64,000 bases of DNA from Brachionus plicatilis (GCA_010279815.1 QEOQ01000431.1:72988-136987), one strand, 5' to 3'; counted from the first letter of the stretch, positions 20,280 to 30,727 are shown. Program-made: numbers and translations. Notes: generated by a model not told the origin, from the sequence alone.

Positions 20280-20330
20280 TCCTGAAACGAAGCTTTGGCT
20301 TGGTATAGAAAAATAAATAAATAAAATGGT
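20280..20330 (+). repeat. LINE 3' terminal hairpin, diverged copy
   Basis: CTGAAACGAAGCTTTGGCTT followed by GGTATAGAAAAATAAATAAATA. It is the same 3' end as at 55146, but the stem is AAGC/GCTT instead of GAGC/GCTC, a paired change that keeps the hairpin. The AT-rich DNA from 20170 to 20279 is the likely decayed 3' UTR. The 20331-20765 stretch shows nothing recognisable. Confidence 0.55.
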
Positions 20331-20765
20331 TTATATATAAAAATTTATGAAATAAAGAAAGATGCTAAATTTAAATTTAATTTATTTATTTAATATTTAT
20401 TCGTTCGTCCGAATGACTAAAGCTTTCGCTTAAACTCTAAATTCTCCGGTTTGAAAAATTTATAAGTTTTTTACAAAAATGTTAAATTTTTACAAATGAA
20501 AATGTTGGAAAAAAAAGAGTTCTTAATTAACTTTCATCGAGATAAATTACCGGATTATTTGAATAATCTATTATTATTGATTAATTTCAGATTTAAAGAT
20601 CACTATTTAATTTTTATTTTAAATTTCTAGATAATTTTGTCGAATCTTATTTTTTCTAAAACTCTAGGTCCATTGGAATACCTGACCAGTTTATCATTTA
20701 ATATGTGATCAAAGATCTTATTGAAATATCTTATCACTATTAAATAAAGAAGAAACAAAAACAGA

Positions 20766-20965
20766 ACCGAAGCCTTTAATAAACTTAAATTACCGACAGC
20801 CTAGAATCCACATTTTGAGTTTAGTGAGAGATATGTTAAGGCAGGACTTTCTGTTCCATTGGTTGTCAGAATGGTGGAAGAATACAAAGCGGGTTTCTAA
20901 TCAAGATATAATTGAATAGCAGGCTTCATTCAGTTATTGCTCCCTTATCATTTCGTCTTTCTTTC
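20766..20965 (+). pseudogene. Jockey-like LINE C-terminal fragment
   Basis: Matches the last ~70 codons of the LINE RT at 53475-54953 at the DNA level: GAGAGATATGTTAAGGCAGG, TTCTGTTCCATTGGTTGTCA and GAATACAAAGCGGGTTTCTA align with the ERYVRAGLTNSVPL...EYRRGF region. The frame is broken by indels and stops. It lies just downstream of the solo hairpin at 20280. Confidence 0.65.
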
Positions 20966-21074
20966 CTAAAATGTCCAATAACTTAACATGCAGGAACTAT
21001 GACTACTTATTTTTTCAAAATAAATATTTAATTAACTTTTTCTCGTGTGTTTATCTGTCAAGTCACACTGTTAG

Positions 21075-21510
21075 TCCTAACCCTCTCATTTTCTCATCCG
21101 GACTTGGGACCGGCAACGGTATGATTGCAACTCAACAGTCAGCGGCCAAAGTTACATATGGGACGTTCATCATAAACAGCGCCACTCATCCGAGCACTTA
21201 ATGGCTGCGAACTCGGCAACTATTTAGACTAGCTTGGAACCACAAACCAAGCGTATCTATATCTGGATACAAGCTTATCCAAACTAAAGACACTTTACTT
21301 TTTTCACTAGGCACTTGGACCCGACAGACTATAATCAGCTCTAGCTTGCAAGCCTCCTCATCCCGGCCTCTATGCGCCTGCATCATCATCACCCCTCCTC
21401 TTTTTTCATCCGGGCTTGGGACCGGCCATATGGGCAGAGTTAATTACAATGTAATTACTTTTTTTTTTCCTATTAATTGTTCTATGTTTACTTAATGTTT
21501 CGAAATTTTC
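21075..21510. repeat. GC-richer dispersed repeat with internal duplicated motif
   Basis: This ~430-bp block is distinctly less AT-rich than its surroundings. The phrase TCATCCGG(A/G)CTTGGGACCGGC occurs twice in direct orientation, near 21096 and 21406. The right part (21373-21510), from GCGCCTGCATCATCATCACC onward, is repeated almost exactly at 42922-43060 next to an assembly gap. The minus strand has an open frame (MMMMQAHRGRDEEACK...) which I do not recognise as a protein. Probably a transposon or LINE 3' region common in this genome; the gap at 42 kb may have arisen because of it. Confidence 0.6.
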
Positions 21511-21945
21511 TCTTAAACTGCTTAATTTTAAAACTCTCCAGCTTTTCATTTGGTCTCAGAGTAACATTACCAAAAAATCTTTAATTTGGCAAAAGATGGG
21601 TAAAAAAAATTTGCCTAGCCCACTAAAATAGCAGATCGTGGGTCTGCTAAAAAGTGGAGATAAAAAGCAAAACGAAATAGCCAAGTTGTTAGGTGTATCT
21701 CCAAAATGTTTCTCTTCAACTAAGAAACGATATGAAGAGACTGGTTCTGTCTCTGATCGAAGCCGTTTTGGTAGACCTCGGAAGCTATTAGGGATGAAAA
21801 TTACATTTTAGATTTGAGATTGGAAAAGATCCTATATCTAGTTATCAAAAACTCGCCACTGATTTTAATTCTAAGACTCAAGGGGTTAGGATAAGTAAGT
21901 ATACTATAATGAGACATCTCCAAAAAAAAGGTTTATAGTCTCATA

Positions 21946-22936
21946 GGAGATAGTCAAAATTGTCATAAAAAAAAAAGTCATAAAAAAAAAAAAACAAAAT
22001 TGTCATAAGAAAATTGTCATGTGTTAATTAGTCATATATGACAAAATAAACAAGGAAAAAAGAAAAAACAAATGATTGGTTAATTGTTAGAATTTTTCAT
22101 TTAAAAAAAATTTTTAGAAAAATAATTATAGTCCAGGACAAAACAGTTTAATTGTTTATTCTAAATCAATACAAAGTTTAGAAAATTTTGGAGTATAATT
22201 TTCAACAAAAAAATGAGTAAACAAAAACAAATCAGTACATTTTATTAAACTCATCTCTGATTTTTGTTTGATCAAAGAATAATTTACCAGGATCTAGTAA
22301 CTTTTGTAAACCTGATTCGGAGAATGAGTTAAGACATGGAAAATTATAATCCGGCCAGAATTGAGCCAATAATTGCCTTGTAAAGACTAGCTAGTGTATT
22401 ATGGTTGAGCTTCCAATTTTTTGAAGACAAAATTTTTATTATATTGAGTCTATTCATGCATTTAGTCTTTACTTCTTTAATTTTTTTATCAAAGCAAAGA
22501 CTTTCATCAAAGTACAGACCAAGAAATTTATTAGTTTTAGAATAGGGAATTGTTTTGTTGAATAACTGAAGTCTAAAGGTATTATCAAATTTCTTATTTT
22601 TTGTGAAAATTGTGTAGCTACATTTATTTGCTACTGAGTAGATAAGTAATTTATACTCATTTTCAATTTATATTTATATGACTCAATTATTTTTTAAATT
22701 AATTAATTAAAATTTTTCTTCTAATTATTTCTTATTTATCTTAGTTTCTTATAATATTCTTCTTATTTAATTCAAGGATAAATTTTCTTTAAAATTAATC
22801 GCCAATCCGATTTGACATTCAATTTATTTTTTAATTGGTTTGACAATTTTACGATGACTATTTTGTTTTTTTTTCCTATGACAATTTTTTATGACAATTT
22901 TGCACTGCACTGATACTGACAATTTTAACCCTAACC
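21946..22936. mobile_element. GG...CC element with 8-bp duplication and ATTGTCAT arrays
   Basis: A 991-bp element inserted in the Tc1 relic, flanked by GTCTCATA (21938-21945 and 22937-22944). The ends are GGAGATAGTCAAAATTGTCA and, inverted, GGTTAGGGTTAAAATTGTCA. ATTGTCAT/ATGACAAT words repeat inside both ends (21960-22040 and 22848-22925). It contains a minus-strand LINE fragment (22245-22660). No transposase. Same layout as 9623-10200 but a different sequence family. Confidence 0.75.
22245..22660 (-). pseudogene. Jockey-like LINE 3' fragment (minus strand)
   Basis: The reverse complement aligns closely with 51850-52200: both carry the words for RLNLIKILSSKNWKLNHNT and LYKALIGSILAGL/DYNFPCLNS, with the same AAACAAATTAAAGAAGTAAA context upstream. 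The copy is truncated at both ends and sits inside the 21946-22936 element. Confidence 0.7.
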
Positions 22937-23023
22937 GTCTCATACAGCGGTCCGAAAACCGCTATATTTTTTTACTTAATCATATGTGTTATATTTTTTT
23001 TTATAATGCGTAGATATCTATAA

Positions 23024-23770
23024 GGGTATGGCTGTGTAAAGATAAAATATCTTTGCGCAGAATTGTCTTACTACAGATAATTATCTTAAAAAAAATTAAT
23101 CTGGAGGAAGATAAAATATCTTAGAAGGGATTAAATGACTAGAAAAAGATAATTAAGTGCAAAATTTTATTTGTAAACTAATTAAAAAACAAATGAAAAA
23201 AGTGATATAGATTAAATAGTGATTAAGATTTAGAGCCAGATTTACATGTTTTGCAAAGCCAAGATTTTTTCAAAGGAATATATCCTTTAATACAAGACCA
23301 GGAACAAAGAATGGTTTTCTCCAGTGTAAACATTTGTACTCAACATATTCATATTGCTAAGGTTCGTCTTTGACAAATCTACTTGCAGCTTTGGAAAATA
23401 TTTCGAATTTATTATCACAATAGATTTTGAATTCTTCATCGAATTCAGCAAAAGATGAGAATTTTTAATTCAAAGCAATTTTGGTCGACATGGTAGTTTT
23501 TAGAGCAATTAGAAGGAATTTTTTATCTTTTTATAAGAGGAATTATTAAGATTCAATAATTGACTGTTTTCTAATTAATTTGTCAATTAGAAGATCATTA
23601 ATGATTTAATTATAATAACAAAATTCAAAGTAATCAATTAACTATCTTTTTGTAGTGCTTTCTTGTGAAAGATATTTTATCTTCAAAAAATTTACCATAC
23701 TTGGTAGAGATAATTATCTGTATTAAGACAATTCTGCGTAAAGATAAAATATCTTTACGCAGCCATACCC
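23024..23770 (-). mobile_element. Mutator-like element with 9-bp duplication and MULE N-terminal remnant
   Basis: A 747-bp element with ends GGGTATGGCTGTGTAAAGAT and, inverted, GGGTATGGCTGCGTAAAGAT. The inverted similarity extends more than 60 bp. It is flanked by the perfect 9-bp duplication TATCTATAA (23015-23023 and 23771-23779). On the minus strand, 23221-23489 reads FSSFAEFDEEFKIYCDNKF then YVEYKCLHW, and in a shifted frame CSWSCIKGY...WLCKTC: a zinc-binding N-terminal domain of the kind found in MULE transposases. Several stops and frameshifts are present. So this appears to be a MULE reduced to its ends plus the start of the transposase gene. Confidence 0.75.
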
Positions 23771-23944
23771 TATCTATAATTACGTTACAAGACGTAAATT
23801 TTGAAATAAATAAAATTATCAATTTTTCCTATTTTTTCTATTTTTCTCGTAATTAACTGAAATTAAAAAGACAATATAGTAATAATCTGAAATAAATGAA
23901 ATAAAGTGTAAATTATGATAAAAAGTTTATTAATCGGAGCAAAT

Positions 23945-24200
23945 TGTATTTTATCCATGACATCTGGAATTACACAAGAGGTTCGATTTTCTACAGCCGC
24001 ATCGATTTGTAACACATTGATATGTACAATCACATCTTATTATTCCTTGACCACCACCAATTGACGTTTCATTGGCTTTTTTTTGTCTAACGCTTTTGAT
24101 CGACTAGTCAGTTCTAATTTCTAGTTCAATATGACAATTTTTAACTAAATCAACAGCGTTTCGGGAAAATAAGTCCGAAAATAGGCCAACTTGACATGCT
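23945..24200 (-). pseudogene. KRBA2-like integrase C-terminal relic with CXC cysteine domain
   Basis: The minus strand reads FYELACQVGLFSDLFSRNA...LVKNCHIELE, a stop, then GGGQGIIRCDCTYQC...GCRKSNLLCNSRCH, a cysteine-rich CXC-type tail. This order is typical of the KRAB-A-domain-containing-2-like integrase genes that multiply in many invertebrate genomes. A second relic with the same tail is at 37891-38222 on the other strand. Stops between the parts and the lack of an integrase core show it is dead. Confidence 0.6.
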
Positions 24201-24539
24201 AGTTCATAAAAAGATTTTTTTTTATTGTAAAATATGATAAAATATAGTAAAATATGATAATAAGAAAACTTAGTAAAATATGCTAATAAGAAAAATACCA
24301 CGAATACCACTAACTTAGTAAAAAATGAATATTTTTTCTCAAGATTTACTAATGGATCAGTTTATTTTGATATTGAGGTTTTATCAAAATTTACTATTAC
24401 ATATGAAATATTTGATTTTTTTGTTAAATTTTATAAACTTTAAAAAAAAACACTAAACAATAAAAAAATAACTCAAAACAATCAATTTGAAGAAATTTAT
24501 TTTAAATTAAAAATGTGAGTCTTGGACACCATTAGGCAA

Positions 24540-24600
24540 TACAAAAAAAGTAAAAAAAAAAAAAAAGGAAAAAGAAGAAAAAAAAAATACTGAATCTCTA
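24540..24600. repeat. Purine-rich low-complexity tract
   Basis: About 60 bases of nearly pure A with scattered G, downstream of the HSP70 stop codon. On the HSP70 (minus) strand it is a polypyrimidine tract in or just past the 3' UTR. Confidence 0.6.
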
Positions 24601-24707
24601 TTTAAATATTTTTTGTTTGTTAAACAACTTTAAATTTTTTTATTATTTTTGTTTCCATTCATTCATATATATACAAACTAAAATAAATATTTGTGTTTGT
24701 AAATGAA

Positions 24708-26666
24708 TTAGTCGACCTCATCAATGGTAGGTCCACTGCGTCCCGCACTCTCAGGTCCAGCGCCAGGCATTCCACCAGGCATACCACCAGGCATTCCACC
24801 AGGCATACCTCCAGGCATGCCACCAGCTCCCTGATACAACTGAGTAATAATCGGCGAGCAAATTTTCTCCACCTCTTTCATCTTGTGCTCGAACTCGTCC
24901 TTCTCAGCGGTCTGGTTGGAGTCCAACCATTTGAGTGCGTCTTCACACGCGTCCAAAATCTTCTTCTTATCATCTGCACTAATCTTGGCGGCCAGCTTTT
25001 CATCCTCCACCGTTTGTTTCATGTTAAAGCAGTATGACTCTAGCGAGTTCTTGGCGGCCACCTTGTCTCTCTGCTCCTCGTCGTCCTTCTTGTACTTCTC
25101 AGCCTCATTGACCATGCGCTCAATCTCATCTTTGCTCAATCTTCCCTTGTCATTAGTGATCGTTATTTTGTTAGTCTTGCCAGTCGATTTGTCTGCCGCC
25201 GACACATTCAAAATACCATTGGCATCAATGTCGAACGTGACCTCAATTTGGGGTACTCCGCGCGGCGCCGGCGGTATGCCCGACAGCTCAAACTTGCCCA
25301 ACAAATGATTATCCTTGGTCATGGCCCTCTCGCCCTCATACACTTGAATTAACACGCCGGGCTGGTTGTCCGCATACGTGGTGAACGTCTGCGTTTGTTT
25401 GGTAGGAATGGTGGTGTTGCGTTTGATCAGGGCGGTCATGACGCCGCCAGCAGTCTCAATGCCCAGTGATAGTGGCGCTACGTCAAGCAACAGCAAATCT
25501 TGTACGGCCTCGGACTTGTCGCCGGTGAGAATGGCGGCCTGGACGGCGGCGCCGTACGCCACCGCCTCGTCCGGGTTAATCGATTTGTTCAGCTCTTTGC
25601 CGTTGAAAAAGTCCTGGAGCAGCTTTTGGACTTTGGGTATGCGGGTGGATCCGCCGACGAGCACAATTTCGTTAACACTTGACTTGTCCATTTTGGCGTC
25701 GCGCAGCGCCTTCTCCACCGGGTCGAGAGTGCCGCGGAACAAATCAGCGCATAGTTCTTCAAAGCGAGCTCTGGTTATGCTCGTGTAAAAGTCGACGCCC
25801 TCGTGCAACGAGTCTATTTCGATGTTGGCCTGGGCCGACGAGGAGAGAGTGCGCTTGGCTCGCTCGCAAGCGGTGCGTAGGCGGCGCAGAGCGCGCTTAT
25901 TCGACGAGATGTCCTTTTTGTTCTTGCGTTTGAACTCGTCGACAAAGTGGTTGACGAGACGGTTGTCGAAGTCCTCGCCGCCGAGGTGAGTGTCGCCGGC
26001 CGTCGACTTGACCTCGAATATGCCCTCTTCGATGGTCAGAATGGACACGTCGAAGGTGCCGCCGCCCAAGTCAAAGATTAGGATGTTTTTTTCGCCGCCG
26101 CCCTTTTTGTCAAGGCCGTAGGCGATGGCGGCCGCGGTCGGCTCGTTGATTATGCGGAGCACGTTGAGGCCGGCGATGGCGCCCGCGTCCTTGGTGGCCT
26201 GGCGCTGCGAGTCGTTGAAGTAGGCGGGCACGGTGACCACTGCGTCCGTGACCTTTTTGCCCAGGTAGGCCTCGGCCGTCTCTCTCATTTTGGTCAGCAC
26301 CATGGACGAGATTTCTTCCGGGTAGAAGCTCTTGGTCTCGGCCTTGAACTCGACCTGGATTTTGGGCCGGCCGGCGTCGCTGATGACCGTGAACGGCCAG
26401 TGCTTCATGTCGGCCTGGACGGTCGGGTCGTCGAACTTGCGGCCGATTAGGCGCTTGGCGTCGAACACCGTGTTGTTGGGGTTCATGGCCACTTGGTTTT
26501 TGGCCGCGTCGCCGATCAAGCGTTCGGTGTCGGTGAAGGCGACGTAGGAGGGTGTTGTGCGGTTGCCTTGGTCGTTGGCGATTATTTCCACTTTGCCGTG
26601 CTGGAATACGCCCACGCAAGAGTACGTGGTGCCCAAGTCGATGCCTACAGCGGGTCCTTTGCTCAT
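24708..26666 (-). CDS. HSP70: Cytosolic heat-shock protein 70 (inducible type)
   Basis: An intronless 652-codon gene for the ATP-dependent cytosolic/nuclear Hsp70 chaperone. The three family signatures are present: IDLGTTYS near residue 10, [14 protein letters not shown] near 200, and [14 protein letters not shown] near 340. A substrate-binding domain and lid follow, then a C-terminal tail of five GGMP units and the end PTIDEVD. The terminal tetrapeptide is DEVD rather than the canonical EEVD that binds TPR co-chaperones such as HOP and CHIP. No signal peptide or KDEL, so not BiP. Lack of introns plus heat-shock elements upstream point to stress induction. Base composition is far more GC-rich than anything else in the window, especially the first 700 codon bases, consistent with strong codon selection. 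Eukaryotic features argue against bacterial origin. Confidence 0.98.
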   Translation of the reverse strand: MSKGPAVGIDLGTTYSCVGVFQHGKVEIIANDQGNRTTPSYVAFTDTERLIGDAAKNQVAMNPNNTVFDAKRLIGRKFDDPTVQADMKHWPFTVISDAGRPKIQVEFKAETKSFYPEEISSMVLTKMRETAEAYLGKKVTDAVVTVPAYFNDSQRQATKDAGAIAGLNVLRIINEPTAAAIAYGLDKKGGGEKNILIFDLGGGTFDVSILTIEEGIFEVKSTAGDTHLGGEDFDNRLVNHFVDEFKRKNKKDISSNKRALRRLRTACERAKRTLSSSAQANIEIDSLHEGVDFYTSITRARFEELCADLFRGTLDPVEKALRDAKMDKSSVNEIVLVGGSTRIPKVQKLLQDFFNGKELNKSINPDEAVAYGAAVQAAILTGDKSEAVQDLLLLDVAPLSLGIETAGGVMTALIKRNTTIPTKQTQTFTTYADNQPGVLIQVYEGERAMTKDNHLLGKFELSGIPPAPRGVPQIEVTFDIDANGILNVSAADKSTGKTNKITITNDKGRLSKDEIERMVNEAEKYKKDDEEQRDKVAAKNSLESYCFNMKQTVEDEKLAAKISADDKKKILDACEDALKWLDSNQTAEKDEFEHKMKEVEKICSPIITQLYQGAGGMPGGMPGGMPGGMPGGMPGAGPESAGRSGPTIDEVD

Positions 26667-26779
26667 TTTTGTTCAGTTGTTGTTTTTATTGGTTTTTTTC
26701 TCAGAATTTGTTGTCTGACAATTGTGTGTCTGTGTGTATGTTAAATAGATTAGCTTGGATTTGAGTGTGTGTGTGTTGG

Positions 26780-26787
26780 TATTTATA
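26780..26787 (-). promoter_or_regulatory. TATA box of HSP70
   Basis: TATAAATA on the minus strand, 114 bp upstream of the HSP70 ATG. A start site ~30 bp downstream would give an 80-90 bp leader. Position relative to the heat-shock elements is typical of inducible Hsp70 promoters. Confidence 0.75.
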
Positions 26788-26869
26788 AACTAGTTGAGAG
26801 TGTAGAATTTTTGAGAAGCTTGTGGAATAGGTTGTGTGTACATGCATGGTGGGGATTTGGCGAGATTTG

Positions 26870-26882
26870 TTCGAGAAATTTC
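26870..26882. promoter_or_regulatory. Heat-shock element, proximal
   Basis: TTCGAGAAATTTC: three alternating units TTC-nn-GAA-nn-TTC with perfect spacing, the binding site for an HSF trimer, about 85 bp upstream of the TATA box. A weaker series (GAA..TTt..GAA..TTg..GAA) lies at 26805-26826. Confidence 0.85.
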
Positions 26883-26964
26883 GCCGGCCAAATATGAGAT
26901 CAAAGCACGTGTATGTACTCCATTATGACTAATGATTTAAGAGAGAGAAAGAGGAACAAGAAGA

Positions 26965-26982
26965 GAATTTTCTAGAAGGTTC
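26965..26982. promoter_or_regulatory. Heat-shock element, distal, four units
   Basis: GAATTTTCTAGAAGGTTC: four perfectly spaced alternating GAA/TTC units, stronger than the minimal three, about 180 bp upstream of the TATA box. Confidence 0.85.
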
Positions 26983-27594
26983 GCTTCTAATTTATGAATT
27001 TCTATTTGTTCTGTTCGAGAGGTGCAGATAAATTCCTGGGGTTATTTTTAGATTTTGTACCAGGCCCATGTAGGCATTTTTTCCATCTTCTATTTTTGGA
27101 ATAAAATTTTGGATTTTTTTCCATTCAGTAAAATTTTTTTATCATAAATTAAAAATTAAAATATTCAATTTATTTTTTTGATGTTTAAAAAAGAAACTGA
27201 CAGATCTGGCTCTGAAGTAGATAAAATGTCAAGAACTTTGAACTGTCAAATATGGTTGAAAATCAAAAAATTCAAAAAGAAAAACCAAATATTCAGCTTG
27301 TATTAAAAATACAAAATTTTTTTTATTCAGTTTAATCAGAAAAAAAAAAATGGTTTTAAAAGATATTTAAAATTTTAAAAATTATAAATTAGTTCTATTT
27401 AAATAATCAATAAATATTTATTTTTTTTAATACATTATATTCAATTCATATTTTGTTTTTGATTTAACATATTTTATAAAAAATAAAGTGAGTCGTAAAT
27501 AATACTTGACTAGCTCTCAAATCATGTTTGTAGTAAAGCAAAAATTTAGAAATTGATTATTTTATTTGACAAAAAATTTAGTGATTTGTAGAAT

Positions 27595-27757
27595 TTTTTA
27601 ATCTCTACAATTTTATATACGAAACTCGGCATAAAAATATAATCAATTTTTAATAATTTTTAATTAAAAAACTTGTTAAAAAAAATTAAAAAATAAAAGT
27701 CGGTTCAAAAGTTTAGAAATTTCGGATGATCCAAAAGATTGAAAAATTATAACAATC
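27595..27757 (+). repeat. Dispersed repeat shared with the window's right end
   Basis: CTCTACAATTTTATATACGA, CTCGGCATAAAAATATAATC and GTCGGTTCAAAAGTTTAGAA have close counterparts in the same order at 63850-64000 (CTCTACAATTTAATATATCA, CTCGGTATAAAAATGTAAT, GTCGATTCAAAATTTTAGAA). Noncoding; limits unknown because the second copy runs off the window. Confidence 0.55.
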
Positions 27758-27799
27758 TATTTTCACATCTTAATGATTAATTCTTGCATATCTTCTAAT

Positions 27800-28040
27800 T
27801 TTAGTAAATTGTGTTCTTAAACTACTTAATTTAAATACTCTCTTACTCCTCATGTCCTTCAAAAATAACATTACCAAAAAATCTTTATTTTACCAAAAAA
27901 TTGGTAAAAAAAGGCCACTAAAATGGCAGATAGTGGGTCTGCTAAAAAGTGTAGTTAAAAATCAAAATGGGCTAGACGAGTTGTAAGGTGTATCTTCAAA
28001 ATGTGTTTCTTCAACTAAAAAACGATATTCAGAGATTTGT
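27800..28040 (+). pseudogene. Degraded Tc1-like relic, second copy
   Basis: DNA-level match to 21500-21745: AACATTACCAAAAAATCTTT, GTGGGTCTGCTAAAAAGTG and TTTCTTCAACTAAAAAACGA recur in order. All coding capacity is lost through indels. Ends before the GRPRK block. Confidence 0.6.
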
Positions 28041-29750
28041 ATTTGTAGTGAAGCAAAAATTTAATTTTTCCGATTTAGCCAATTTTTGCCAAATTAAAAG
28101 GTTCATATTGGTGTAAACCAAGCTATCCACTTAAATCTCTGATTTGTTTTGCCAAAATTCCCTAAATTTTTATTAAATTATTAATTTTATTTTTTCTTTT
28201 TAAAGGAAAAAAGTGTTTAATTAATTTATAAGTGAATAAAAAAAATAAAAAAAATAAAAAAAAATTGTCTTAATTGAATAAAAATAAAACCTTTTTCCTT
28301 TTATTTTGATTCAGTATTATTTTTGATCCAATTTACTTAATTTTTTTCGCAATAAAAATGTTCGAATCAAGACTAAGGCCATTTTGAAAACTCTGAAGAA
28401 TAATTTTGAAAAACAAAAAAATAATTAGAAATTTTTTAAATTATTTAATAAGCTTTAACTAAATAAAAGATAATCACTTTTTTAATTTTATTTAATTCCC
28501 TAAATTTTTGTTCAAATTTTTTTAGCGACGACATTTTTTTAAACTAGTCAAGTAATTAAAATACACTCGAATTTATTATTGAAAAACTTAAATTATATCT
28601 CAATTCATTTTTAAATTTAAAAAAAAAAAGCTAAGTTAGCTTTTATTAGATGATTAAAACAATATTTCATATTTTTTAAATAAATTTTTTATTCATTTGA
28701 AATTAATCAATAAAAAATTTAATTTTTTTTTCTTATCTAAATAATTTGACAACTTTCTGAAGTAACATTTTATATTCTATCAAAAATAGGGATTTCAAAA
28801 TTACTTAACTTAATGGTATCAGGTATCGAAACCGATACTTAAAATACACTTGAAAAAAATACAAACTACCAGAGCCTTTTAAAAAATGTCGAAATAGATT
28901 AAATGTTAAATAGATTAGCTACTCACTAGGTAATTTATAATTTTTATTTTTAGAAAAATTGCAAAAAATAATTTCTAGCTCTTTTGCTAACTATCAAGAG
29001 GTCTGCGATATCAAAAAGATATTTCGATCCTGAGATATTGGGCTTTTAGTACAACATACTTTTAAAAATGTCTGACTTTTTATGTTATTTTCCCAATGGA
29101 CGGAATTTTTCAAAAATTATGAAACTTGCTGAACGTATATTCATTTGAAAAAAAAATCCAATTTTGTGGTGGCTTATGTCCTTTAATACACATCATTAGG
29201 TTTTACATTTTTGCCTCTTTAACACTAGAAAAGCCAAATTTATTTATACCGTAACAGCCCAAGTGGGTTTAAAAAATCCACTTTAAAATATTGCTATAAT
29301 TAAGTCAAATTTAAGTTTTTTTTTATCAGTAAAGTGTGTTAAATATATTATGAGTATATTTTTTGTCAGTAGTTAAGTATTTTTTCATAATAATAGATAA
29401 AAAAATTAATGAAAGTAAATAAAAATTTTTAATAGAAGATATTAATTTTTTCAATATAGATAATAAAAAAAATATATATAAAAACAAGAGAAAAATACCT
29501 TGAACAAAAACAAATAAACTAATTAACACTTATTTTCTAACTCTTTTTGACGGCTGCTCTTTTTTGGTCTTCAGCGTTAACGTATTTCAAAAACTTCAAT
29601 ATTGTTTTAGACAAGATCTTGTACTGTTGAACTTGATTATATTTTGTATATTTAAAAAAAAAATTGTAAATAATTATTATTCTACATGTGTCAAATAAAC
29701 CAAAAATGTTACTTAATTAAAAAATTTTAAGGCATATTTTTTTACGTATT
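28041..29750. other. AT-rich intergenic DNA, no gene seen
   Basis: Long A/T-rich stretch with poly-A and poly-T tracts. A short hydrophobic minus-strand frame at 29326-29529 is low-complexity and not credible. Nothing supportable. Confidence 0.5.
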
Positions 29751-29759
29751 TTTAAGTCT

Positions 29760-29960
29760 ATTTTAATGGCTTATACTTTACTCAGTACCTAATTATATTT
29801 TTTGTAGTACCAAATTAAATTTAATTCACAAACAAAAAAATAGCACCTAATATGTTTTACTTGCACTAAAAATAATTTAATAATACCTAATCCTATTTTT
29901 TTTGTACTTAATTAGGTACAACTATTTTAGTTAGTACCAAATATTAATTCCAATCAACCA
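29760..29960. repeat. Array of TACCTAA/TAGTACC words
   Basis: Within 200 bp the words AGTACCTAA, AGTACCAAA, GCACCTAA, ATACCTAA, TTAGGTAC and AGTACCAAA alternate at ~25-35 bp spacing. Matching words (TTAGGTACTAG at 30863, TAGGTACGACTAAAAC at 31818) flank the element at 30885-31817. It may be one subterminal array of an element whose other end is beyond 31.85 kb. Borders not defined. Confidence 0.35.
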
Positions 29961-29979
29961 AATATTATCACATTTTACG

Positions 29980-30349
29980 TAAATTAACGTAAAATCCGAA
30001 AATTGAAAAAGAGGTATTTTACAAAAAATTACGTAATTTCAGGATTTTATGATAATTTTGGCAAAATTTGGCAAAATTCAAAACGGCCTATTCAAAATTC
30101 AAAATTTTTTGAAAAAATGTCTTTTTTTTCCAAAAATCGAAAATTCAAGAAAGTTTTTTTTTCATAAATTGGTCAAAAAAATAGTTATTTTTAAATTGTT
30201 ATAAAAAAAGCTCTCTTAAATTTTCGATTTTTGGAAAAAAAAGACATTTTTTCAAAAAATTTTGAATTTTACCAAATTTTACCAAAATTATCTCAAAATC
30301 CTGAAAATTACGTAATTTTTCGTAAAATACTGTTATCAAATCACCACTG
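29980..30349. repeat. Inverted-repeat MITE with CACTGTA end
   Basis: Two ~120-150 bp arms (about 30029-30170 and 30215-30330) are reverse complements, sharing AATTTTTTGAAAAAATGTC, TTTTCCAAAAATCGAAAATT and AATTACGTAATTT. The right end runs through CGTAAAATACTGTTATCAAA to CACCACTG and TA, identical to the fragment at 1834-1873. The expected CAGTGGTG at the left end is missing. Noncoding. Confidence 0.6.
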
Positions 30350-30436
30350 TATGTAAAAATCTATTCTAATTTATGTCTTCCTAACTTCCATTTTTTTAGG
30401 TTATTTACTTTATTTTGATTTTTTTGATCTTATTCT

Positions 30437-30480
30437 GAAGGAGCTTAAGCTCGGTACAGTTAACAAATAAATAAATAAAT
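30437..30480 (+). repeat. LINE 3' terminal hairpin, solo
   Basis: TGAAGGAGCTTAAGCTCGGT followed by ACAGTTAACAAATAAATAAATAAAT. Stem GAGC/GCTC with TTAA loop. Directly follows the MITE at 29980-30349 and precedes the small frame at 30497. Confidence 0.65.
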
Positions 30481-30496
30481 AGCAAAGCCAGCGTGA

Positions 30497-30727
30497 ATGA
30501 GAAGTGAATCACCCAAATTATCAGAAATTGATACATTTACAATTGCTCCATCAGTACAACCATCAACATCATCTATACGACCATTTCCATCAACAGAACA
30601 ACTATTAGACTCGTTAGAACAAAAACCACCATCACAAGAATTATCAAAACTAAAAACAGAAGACAAAAAATGTAAAAATAAAGATGTTATTGTTAAAAGA
30701 TCAGCTCGATTGGCTAAATCGAAATAA
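30497..30727 (+). CDS. Uncharacterised 76-codon frame
   Basis: A short frame with non-random composition: Ser/Pro/Thr-rich first half, Lys-rich second half ending IVKRSARLAKSK. The codons are not simple AT-repeat translation, and basic tails of this kind end many transposon polyproteins. No start context, no homology recognised, and it starts 17 bp after a LINE tail. It may be the 3' end of a transposon ORF truncated by the LINE. Function not assigned. Confidence 0.25.
   Translation: MRSESPKLSEIDTFTIAPSVQPSTSSIRPFPSTEQLLDSLEQKPPSQELSKLKTEDKKCKNKDVIVKRSARLAKSK

Larger units (their letters stand above)
21540..23005 (+). pseudogene. Tc1-like transposase relic, interrupted by another element
   Basis: 21597-21940 encodes the N-terminal paired-like DNA-binding half of a Tc1 transposase: NEIAKLLGVSP, YEETGSVSDRSRFGRPRK, then SSYQKLATDFNSK and IMRHLQKKGL. 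The reading resumes after the insertion at 21946-22936: across the duplication GTCTCATA it continues as SHTAVRKPL, the next expected Tc1 block. Stops (for example TAG in place of the Tyr after KKGL) and a small deletion before EN...YILDL make it inactive. The catalytic DDE part is missing. A more degraded copy of the same family lies at 27800-28040. Confidence 0.75.

Noticed and set aside
24708..26666. Horizontal transfer of HSP70 from bacteria because of its GC content
   Set aside because: GGMP tail, DEVD end and overall sequence are those of eukaryotic cytosolic Hsp70, and the promoter has metazoan-type heat-shock elements and TATA.
24693..26764. Several plus-strand and shifted frames over HSP70
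   Set aside because: Shadows caused by the high GC content and strong codon bias of HSP70; no independent homology.
29326..29529. 67-codon membrane-like frame
   Set aside because: Composition is what random AT-rich DNA encodes; no neighbouring exon or homology.
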